Origin: Thiotrichales bacterium HSG1
GTDB lineage: Bacteria > Pseudomonadota > Gammaproteobacteria > Beggiatoales > Beggiatoaceae
NCBI GenBank assembly: GCA_030378125.1
Contig: JAUCGN010000134.1
Span: 1-5,050, forward strand
Direction of reading: 5' to 3'
DNA length: 5,050 nt
Shown one piece after another: positions 1 to 5,050 of this stretch. The notes below the pieces were generated by a model. The model made no database searches. It had not been told where the DNA came from and saw nothing but the letters and a program-made list of their open reading frames with translations. Position 1 is the first letter of the stretch; each line of letters begins with the position of its first letter. A program made the position numbers and the translations under genes.

Positions 1-1025
<1,025 letters not shown>

Positions 1026-1050
1026 TATATGCTGACACCTTATGACATAT

Positions 1051-1123
1051 AGCTTTTCAGAAAATAGGAGTTCAAACTTTAGTTTGGAAATCCAAGATAA
1101 ATCTTGGACTCCTGCCAGAAGCT
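1051..1123. repeat. Nested palindromic element, three-way-junction fold, between convergent genes
   Basis: Four stems nest inside 73 bases. The outer stem is AGCTTTT (1051-1057) with AGAAGCT (1117-1123), seven pairs including one G-T. The second is AGGAG (1066-1070) with CTCCT (1109-1113). Directly inside lie two hairpins: TTCAAAC (1071-1077), TTTA loop, GTTTGGA (1082-1088), and TCCAAGA (1091-1097), TAAA loop, TCTTGGA (1102-1108). The two hairpins stack flush on the AGGAG stem with only two unpaired bases between them. The element lies between the ligA stop (1025) and the glycosyltransferase stop (1136). On the minus strand the AGGAG stem is followed by ATTTTC, a weak T-tract, so it could terminate the thiE-glycosyltransferase transcript. 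A dispersed palindromic repeat or a non-coding RNA fold are alternatives. The base pairing is directly visible; the function is inferred. Confidence 0.7.
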
Positions 1124-1135
1124 GTTTGGGACCAT

Positions 1136-2185
1136 CTAATTTTTGTCTAGTTTAATTATTTTATACTGAAATTCAGGATACCAAGAACTTAATTCTTCTG
1201 GAGTTTTAGATAAAATCTGGTCAAAATTACGCATGATAAATAACATTCCTCTTGTTGATGGCAAACTCCAACGTAAATCTAATATATCTTTGATAGTTTG
1301 AGTAACCAAACGCCGCCATAATAACTTGCCAAATATAACTTTAAATCGTTTAATATCATGGTTATGAAACCGATGTAATACGGCTTGATTTAATCCCCAT
1401 AAGGCAGTGGTGGTAAAACGTGAAAGACGGCTATTAGAATCTTGTAGATGGAAAATTTGAGCATCCAAAGCGTGTAATAACATACCAACACGAGAGGCTC
1501 GATAACACACATCATTATCCTCATTAACAGCGTAACGCCTTAAAGTTTCATTAAACTGTATTTGCTGTAAAACTTCCTGTCTATAACTCATTCTAGCTCC
1601 ATGAATCATAGGTACTGGATGAGCTGCAACTTTTAGTTCTGATGGAAGAGAATATTTGGGAAAAGAAAAGTCATATGGGATAAAAATATCATCATCTTTG
1701 ATAATTTTTTTTGCTAAAGCTCGTAATTTACCTGCTATAATTTTTATATTTGGGTTAGATATTGAATTGCTTGAATTAGCTGTAAAATTTGGTGGTAAAG
1801 GTTCTAATTTTGGCATGATACCAGCGACTTTATGATTAATATCCTGAGCATAGATATTCACTACTTCTTTGGCACAGTTAGGATACATAAAAGAATCATC
1901 GTCAATCAAAAATATAACATCCGCACTATTAAGTTTAATACCTTGATTACGTTGGGTCGCTGAGGAAGCATATTCTGCTTGTACATATAACCAATTGTTT
2001 TGTAGATATTTTATTATTAACTCCCGTTCTACAATATTTCTAGTGGTTTCCCATTCTGGACTTGCATCCACTATAATAATTTCTTTAGCTGGCAAAGTTT
2101 GTTGGGCAACAAAACGCAAGCATTCCAATAACACCTTTTCCCTTTTATAAGTGGGAATAACTACTGACCAAGTTAAGTTTTCCAT
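1136..2185 (-). CDS. Family 2 (GT-A fold) glycosyltransferase
   Basis: This is a predicted nucleotide-sugar-dependent inverting glycosyltransferase of 349 residues. The N-terminal GT-A core is clear: VVIPTYKR (residues 8-15) and IIIVDASP (36-43) form the nucleotide-binding strands, ATQRNQG is at 76-82, and IDDDS (94-98) carries the DXD-type metal and UDP-sugar binding site. Further on, HGARMS (195-200) and NED (221-223) fit the acceptor-side loop and the catalytic-base ED position, and His246 may be a late metal ligand. The last 90 or so residues are basic and helical. No signal peptide or transmembrane segment is seen, so it probably acts in the cytoplasm or peripherally at the inner membrane. 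The start is 37 bases after the thiE stop on the same strand, with only a weak purine-rich ribosome site (AAAGAT), suggesting a shared transcript. The sugar donor and acceptor (surface polysaccharide, LPS or protein) cannot be read from the sequence. Confidence 0.88.
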   Translation of the reverse strand: MENLTWSVVIPTYKREKVLLECLRFVAQQTLPAKEIIIVDASPEWETTRNIVERELIIKYLQNNWLYVQAEYASSATQRNQGIKLNSADVIFLIDDDSFMYPNCAKEVVNIYAQDINHKVAGIMPKLEPLPPNFTANSSNSISNPNIKIIAGKLRALAKKIIKDDDIFIPYDFSFPKYSLPSELKVAAHPVPMIHGARMSYRQEVLQQIQFNETLRRYAVNEDNDVCYRASRVGMLLHALDAQIFHLQDSNSRLSRFTTTALWGLNQAVLHRFHNHDIKRFKVIFGKLLWRRLVTQTIKDILDLRWSLPSTRGMLFIMRNFDQILSKTPEELSSWYPEFQYKIIKLDKN

Positions 2186-2222
2186 TATTTATCTTTGTTC
2201 TTATTCTGAAAAATCATATTAC

Positions 2223-2828
2223 CTATTGAAATAATTCAGTATATTTTTGAGCAGCAACAGTAATGTTCGTTTGATCAAATATTCCGCTTATTACTGCTAA
2301 ACAGTCTGCTCCAGCCATTATTAAGTCGCCACCATTGTCTGGAGTGATTCCGCCAATAGCAACTATTGGACAATTTAAAACCTTACGAGCTTGTTTTAAT
2401 GTATTTATATCACATTGAGTTGCTTGTGGTTTGGTAGGTGAACTAAAAAAACTGCCAAATGCTACATAATTAGCTCCGTCAGCAACAGCTTGTTTGGCCA
2501 AATAAATTTTATTATAACAAGATATTCCAATAATAGCCTTATTCCCCAATATACTACGAGCAGTGGATAACTGAGAATCTTCCTTACCAAGATGAACACC
2601 ATCTGCCCCGATTTGTTTAGCAAGTTGTATATCGTCATTAATGATTAATGGAACTTGATATTGTAAACATAATTTTTTCAAGGCTATGATTTGGGTAATA
2701 TTTTTATTGGAATGTTTGTTTCGGTACTGGATGACTTTAGCACCACCAATAATTGCTTGTTCTGAATATTGGATAAAGTTTTCACTTGAAACAATATTTT
2801 CATTAGTTATAGCGTAAAGTCCTCGCAT
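2223..2828 (-). CDS. thiE: Thiamine-phosphate synthase (thiamine-phosphate pyrophosphorylase)
   Basis: ThiE joins HMP-pyrophosphate to the thiazole phosphate to give thiamine monophosphate, the coupling step of thiamine synthesis, as a cytoplasmic TIM barrel. All signature sites are visible in the 201 residues: IQYRNK (33-38) with the Gln, Arg and Lys that bind pyrophosphate; NDD (64-66) and KED (82-84) with the two Mg-binding aspartates; GADGVHLGKED; GIS (101-103); FGSFFSSPTKP (124-134) with the phosphate-binding Ser/Thr-Lys loop; and VAIGGI (156-161) followed by GADCLAVIS. The MRGLYAIT start matches the family, and length is near the usual 200-220. It lies alone, without thiD, thiM, thiG or thiC in view, and heads a pair with the downstream glycosyltransferase. 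The leader is short and no TPP riboswitch is seen. The enzyme looks intact, so the name is secure. In many bacteria thiE stands apart from the other thi genes. Confidence 0.96.
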   Translation of the reverse strand: MRGLYAITNENIVSSENFIQYSEQAIIGGAKVIQYRNKHSNKNITQIIALKKLCLQYQVPLIINDDIQLAKQIGADGVHLGKEDSQLSTARSILGNKAIIGISCYNKIYLAKQAVADGANYVAFGSFFSSPTKPQATQCDINTLKQARKVLNCPIVAIGGITPDNGGDLIMAGADCLAVISGIFDQTNITVAAQKYTELFQ

Positions 2829-2870
2829 AATCTTTTTGGTTGTGTTATAAATGCAATACTATATATAACA

Positions 2871-2899
2871 TATATAAATGTGTTTAGGATAAATTACAA
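2871..2899 (-). promoter_or_regulatory. Candidate sigma-70 promoter for thiE
   Basis: On the minus strand TTGTAA (2894-2899) and TATATA (2871-2876) are separated by exactly 17 bases. Each matches the consensus hexamer at four of six positions. Transcription would begin near 2864 and give a leader of roughly 36 bases before the thiE ATG. The surrounding sequence is so AT-rich that -10-like hexamers are frequent, so confidence is modest. The -35 box touches the end of the inverted-repeat element that overlaps doc. Confidence 0.4.
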
Positions 2900-3000
2900 T
2901 ATAGCATTTCCTTAGCAAATAATATACAAAGAATACATTTAACTTGTTGATATATAATAATTAATATGCATCTCAATCTAATCGGGAAATGCTATAATTG
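2897..3000. repeat. Inverted-repeat element overlapping the 3' end of doc (possible MITE)
   Basis: TATAGCATTTCC (2900-2911) and GGAAATGCTATA (2985-2996) are perfect 12-base inverted repeats. Allowing one base of gap, the pairing extends outward to CAA at 2897-2899 and TTG at 2998-3000. The 73 bases between the arms are very AT-rich and hold no gene. The outer ends carry TA dinucleotides, which would fit a TA-targeting (IS630/mariner-like) miniature element, but no longer target duplication is visible. The right arm lies inside the doc reading frame and supplies its final codons and the flanking stop. A long-range stem at the end of the doc transcript is the alternative reading. Confidence 0.6.
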
Positions 3001-3382
3001 GTTTGGAGTAATTTTGTAAGTATTCAGCAATTTTATTTTTATCTATTTTGTTTGCAGTTACATGAAGCACAAAATCTGCTAATCCGTTCTGATCAGTTAT
3101 AACTTCTATTCCATTAATATCTAAAAAAACTATAGCTGCAAAAGTCGCTATACGTTTATTTCCATCTATGAAAGGATGATTTTTAACAAGATGAAATAAA
3201 TAAGCTGCTGCCATAGAGTATAAATCAGAATGAAGAAACTGTCCGTCAAATGATACTTTAGGTGTATTAAGTGCTGATTCTAATCCATTCATATCTCTTA
3301 TACCGTGACTACCTCCATATTTTTCAATCATAATTTTATGTTGTTCTAAAACAAACTCTAAAGTCAAAAAATTTGGAATCAT
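2978..3382 (-). CDS. doc: Death-on-curing (Doc/Fic-fold) toxin
   Basis: The protein has 134 residues, the usual Doc length, and carries the Fic-fold active-site motif HPFIDGNKR at 69-77. The GNKR ending is Doc-type: AMPylating Fic proteins have GNGRxxR, and here position 80 is Thr instead of the second Arg. Other family features are GSHGIRDMNGLESAL (24-38), the YLFHLVKNHPF helix before the motif, and the FAAIVFLDINGIEV segment after it. P1 Doc is known to phosphorylate EF-Tu and stop translation; the same activity here is inferred. The start ATG follows the upstream gene's TAA by two bases, and there is no good ribosome site, so translation is probably coupled to that gene. The last six residues (IIAFPD) come from an inverted-repeat arm, so the C-terminus may have been altered by an insertion. 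The catalytic residues are intact. The family call is strong, the exact target is not. Confidence 0.93.
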   Translation of the reverse strand: MIPNFLTLEFVLEQHKIMIEKYGGSHGIRDMNGLESALNTPKVSFDGQFLHSDLYSMAAAYLFHLVKNHPFIDGNKRIATFAAIVFLDINGIEVITDQNGLADFVLHVTANKIDKNKIAEYLQNYSKPIIAFPD

Positions 3383-3384
3383 AA

Positions 3385-4689
3385 TTATTCGTCAGCAAGA
3401 CGTTGAAAAGTTTTTGCATAACGTTCATGGATACGATCACTGGCTTCTGCTAATCTCAAAGGAGTTGTAGCAGTTTCTTCTTCATCTGATTCTGTAATTA
3501 GCGGTTCAACATCATCCATTTTAATCCAACCTTTTCTTGTTTTATTATAAATGTAATCAGAAAATTCTATTTGAACCCATCCATTATCTTGTTTTTTGAA
3601 AACTTCAACCTGTGTACCTATAGTCAAAATATTAATAGATGCAGATGTTGTGCTTGGTTCCGATTTAACTTCAATGTCATTTATAACACGATAATAGTTT
3701 TTGATTTCTGATGGAGGTAATTTTTCGATAGGGCAGTTATTAGATTTTTTTAATATTTCAGTAATTTCATTGAACTTTTTTAGTAAACGTTTATCTCTTT
3801 CTTCACTTTGTATTTGGCCATCATTAATTTTTTGTTTTATATCTTGTACATTTTGTAATGATGGTGATTGGGTAATAGAATAAATAGCTAGAGCAATACC
3901 AAAAAACTCTAAGGTATTTTTTGCAAAATAGTGAACAATACTTGAAGAATATTTTTTACTTTGTTCAATGTTTGTAATTAAAAATTTTTTGGCTCTTTCT
4001 AGAGCTGCATCATACCAATCTTCCTTAGTTTCAAAATCTTCTGGATATAATCCATCAAACTTACTTAATAAATCATATAACGGTGTTTTTAAAAATGCTT
4101 CTTGAGTAAGATGGTGAAATTTAAATTGGCTTTCAATTGCATGAATAGCAGAAAATGCAGTAACACTAAAAGCATCTTTACCAATGGCTTCTATACCAAT
4201 CATCTTAGTTTGTTCTTCAAGATAACTTAGAGGCTTTAACAAATCCCTAAATATATCTGTATGATTAACTAAAGCAGCAGTGGTTGAGGTAATATTTCCT
4301 ATATTGGTAAGTGATTTAAAACTGTCAAATACTGTTGTTTCTCCGATAGCCATATCCATTGCTGTAACATAATCAGGAACAGCTTTTGCGAATTTTTCTT
4401 CTGTTAATTGCGTTATTGTGGAAATAGATAAATTATGAAGCTGTTTAGCTATATTATTTTCTTGTGCAAAAGATGATCTTCTTATTTTATCTAGCAAATG
4501 ATTGTGAAATGGATTTTGTAATCCTGTATTAGATGTCAAAGATGACAATTCAGTTACTTTATTAATTTTTGCTATTTCTCCTAATGTGTCAGGAATTGTT
4601 TTAGTGAGCTTTAACATTTTTTTGTTTTGTTCTTGCATTACCTCAGTTATTATGCTCTTAGATAATAATTTTTTATGTGAATCACTCAT
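3385..4689 (-). CDS. SH3b-domain protein, candidate oversized antitoxin or partner of Doc
   Basis: I do not recognise a named family for the whole 434-residue protein. Residues 1-240 are mostly helical and polar, with no enzyme motif I can identify. A hydrophobic stretch at about 259-273 (EFFGIALAIYSI core) is too short and too charged at its edges to be called a membrane helix with confidence. Residues 281-316 are charged and coiled-coil-like. Residues about 333-396 form a bacterial SH3 (SH3b) domain: IEVKSEPS, ILTIGTQVEVF, NGWVQIEF, KGWIKMDDVEPL. An acidic linker (EEE near 403-405) leads to a basic amphipathic tail, RIHERYAKTFQRLADE. This tail recalls the C-terminal toxin-binding helix of small antitoxins paired with Doc. 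The gene sits directly upstream of doc, where an antitoxin would be, and no other antitoxin is present. AGGA ten bases before the ATG supports the start. No DNA-binding domain is evident. The antitoxin role is inference. Confidence 0.75.
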   Translation of the reverse strand: MSDSHKKLLSKSIITEVMQEQNKKMLKLTKTIPDTLGEIAKINKVTELSSLTSNTGLQNPFHNHLLDKIRRSSFAQENNIAKQLHNLSISTITQLTEEKFAKAVPDYVTAMDMAIGETTVFDSFKSLTNIGNITSTTAALVNHTDIFRDLLKPLSYLEEQTKMIGIEAIGKDAFSVTAFSAIHAIESQFKFHHLTQEAFLKTPLYDLLSKFDGLYPEDFETKEDWYDAALERAKKFLITNIEQSKKYSSSIVHYFAKNTLEFFGIALAIYSITQSPSLQNVQDIKQKINDGQIQSEERDKRLLKKFNEITEILKKSNNCPIEKLPPSEIKNYYRVINDIEVKSEPSTTSASINILTIGTQVEVFKKQDNGWVQIEFSDYIYNKTRKGWIKMDDVEPLITESDEEETATTPLRLAEASDRIHERYAKTFQRLADE

Positions 4690-4699
4690 AATTTAAGAA

Positions 4700-4703
4700 T
4701 CCT
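4700..4703 (-). promoter_or_regulatory. Ribosome binding site of the SH3b-doc operon
   Basis: AGGA on the minus strand ends ten bases before the ATG at 4689. It is the clearest Shine-Dalgarno match among the minus-strand genes here, while doc and the glycosyltransferase have weak ones. It supports the chosen start of the SH3b gene and suggests that this gene is translated more strongly than the downstream toxin. Confidence 0.6.
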
Positions 4704-4708
4704 AAATG

Positions 4709-4723
4709 GTTATAAAGTATAAC
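4709..4723 (-). promoter_or_regulatory. Palindromic operator candidate overlapping a -10 box
   Basis: GTTATA, AAG, TATAAC is a perfect six-base inverted repeat with a three-base centre. It overlaps TATACT on the minus strand (4716-4721), the best -10 candidate for the SH3b-doc operon. Toxin-antitoxin operons are commonly autoregulated through such palindromes at the promoter. No convincing -35 hexamer lies 16-18 bases upstream; that position now falls inside the inserted miniature element. Twelve bases of it (TTATAAAGTATA) recur at 4980-4991. In such AT-rich DNA a chance palindrome is possible. Confidence 0.4.
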
Positions 4724-4728
4724 TCGAC
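4721..4728. repeat. Target site duplication, left copy (AACTCGAC)
   Basis: AACTCGAC directly abuts the left end of the miniature element at 4729 and is repeated exactly at 4819-4826 beside its right end. Removing the element and one copy restores a continuous site reading AAGTAT-AACTCGAC-TATCAAG. Confidence 0.8.
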
Positions 4729-4818
4729 GGTAGTCCTGCAATGTATAGTAACAAATCTATTAATTACTTGATATTTAACAGTTTTTTTAGAATAAACACT
4801 ATTCTGTGCAGGACTACC
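4729..4818. mobile_element. 90-base miniature inverted-repeat transposable element (MITE)
   Basis: The ends GGTAGTCCTGCA (4729-4740) and TGCAGGACTACC (4807-4818) are perfect 12-base inverted repeats. Comparison continues inward to 21 bases (4729-4749 against 4798-4818) with 18 matches. The 48 bases between are AT-rich and non-coding. An exact 8-base direct repeat flanks both ends, the mark of transposition. There is no transposase, so it would be moved in trans by an IS with matching ends. Eight-base duplications are known from several families (for example IS66, ISL3 and ISAs1), and I cannot assign one. The intact ends and duplication suggest a recent insertion. It lies 39 bases upstream of the SH3b gene start. 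Confidence 0.85.
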
Positions 4819-4826
4819 AACTCGAC
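4819..4826. repeat. Target site duplication, right copy (AACTCGAC)
   Basis: Exact copy of the 8-base sequence on the other side of the miniature element, directly abutting its last base. The next flanking bases on the two sides do not match, so the duplication is exactly eight bases long. Confidence 0.8.
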
Positions 4827-4925
4827 TATCAAGTTTTTAACTATATCTAGCTTTGTGATAACCAATTTTTGAGTATTGAAATATGCAACTTATTTATTTT
4901 TAAGAAAGTTAGTTTTTAAGTAATT
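4827..4925. other. AT-rich non-coding stretch, nothing recognised
   Basis: Between the miniature element and the possible second element there is no open frame of useful length on either strand and no RNA gene or terminator that I can recognise. It may hold the original upstream promoter region of the SH3b-doc operon from before the insertion. Confidence 0.5.
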
Positions 4926-5050
4926 AGGACTTACGCATTGACAACTTCTAAAAAATAATATTTCAATAAAATTATATACTTATAAAGTATATTTGATTTT
5001 TCATAATTTCTGTAAAAATTAAAGTATAAAATTACAATGCTAAGTTGCGT
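4926..5050. mobile_element. Possible small element, cut by the window end
   Basis: AGGACTTACGCATTG (4926-4940) looks like a terminal repeat. The window's last five bases, TGCGT (5046-5050), are the reverse complement of its ACGCA (4933-4937), and the repeat would be completed if AAGTCCT follows. An alternative partner is CAATGCTAAGT (5035-5045), which pairs with ACTTACGCATTG (4929-4940) with one missing base. The interior is non-coding, very AT-rich, and holds a palindrome at 4974-4992. I recall GGACTTACGCA-type ends in small repeats of some repeat-rich bacteria, but have not verified this. The right boundary is not visible. Confidence 0.4.
4974..4992. repeat. 8-base perfect palindrome with 3-base loop
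   Basis: ATATACTT (4974-4981) and AAGTATAT (4985-4992) are perfect inverted repeats around ATA. Twelve bases of it, TTATAAAGTATA (4980-4991), are identical to 4710-4721 in the candidate operator of the SH3b-doc operon, and AAAGTATA occurs again at 5021-5028. It could be a hairpin inside the possible second element or a further protein-binding site. All-AT composition makes chance similarity plausible. Confidence 0.45.

Noticed and set aside
1051..1123. Ordinary rho-independent terminator for ligA.
   Set aside because: On the plus strand no T-run follows any of the stems, and the nested three-stem shape is more complex than a terminator. Weak termination of the minus-strand transcript remains possible.
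2829..2977. TPP riboswitch upstream of thiE.
   Set aside because: No conserved CTGAGA and GATAATGC-type core elements are seen on the minus strand, and the predicted leader is only about 36 bases.
3643..3963. Membrane anchor at residues about 259-273 of the SH3b protein.
   Set aside because: The uninterrupted hydrophobic core is only about 12 residues and is flanked by Lys, Asn and Glu, so it is more likely a buried helix.
3385..4689. SFAQEN at residues 73-78 of the SH3b protein matches the (S/T)xxxE(G/N) Fic-inhibitory motif.
   Set aside because: That motif works by blocking the second arginine of the HPFxxGNGRxxR active site, which the neighbouring toxin lacks (HPFIDGNKR followed by Ile-Ala-Thr). 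The motif is also short and loose enough to occur by chance.
2897..4826. Composite transposon carrying the SH3b-doc operon.
   Set aside because: The inverted-repeat elements on the two sides have different end sequences, there is no transposase, and the right-hand element has its own private target duplication.

Overview
The window is a strongly AT-rich piece of bacterial chromosome. The 5' end carries the C-terminal half of a LigA-type NAD+-dependent DNA ligase that reads closely like gammaproteobacterial LigA (same zinc-finger spacing, same 'ALGIREVGE' and 'LSQM' signatures). An AT-rich gammaproteobacterium is therefore the best guess. The many small palindromic elements would suit a repeat-rich lineage such as Beggiatoa/Thiotrichales relatives or an AT-rich host-associated group, but the genus cannot be fixed from this sequence.

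Layout. ligA (partial, + strand) ends at 1025 and converges with a minus-strand pair: thiE (thiamine-phosphate synthase, 2223-2828), then a family 2 glycosyltransferase (1136-2185) 37 bases downstream of it. A compact palindromic element that can fold as a closed three-way junction (1051-1123) sits between ligA and the glycosyltransferase gene. Upstream of thiE there is a plausible sigma-70 promoter with a short leader and no TPP riboswitch.

Next comes a two-gene minus-strand operon that looks like an unusual toxin-antitoxin module. A 434-residue protein with a C-terminal bacterial SH3 domain and an antitoxin-like tail (3385-4689) is followed two bases later by a Doc/Fic-fold death-on-curing toxin (2978-3382). 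No ordinary small Phd- or AbrB-type antitoxin is present, so the large SH3 protein is the natural candidate for the neutralising partner.

The toxin operon is bracketed by inverted-repeat elements. One (about 2897-3000) overlaps the end of doc and encodes its last residues. The other is a well-preserved 90-base miniature transposable element (4729-4818) with about 21-base terminal inverted repeats and an 8-base target duplication, inserted just upstream of the predicted -10 box and operator of the operon. The last 360 bases contain no gene. They hold the miniature element, a second palindrome (4974-4992), and what may be the start of a further small element that runs off the window (from about 4926).
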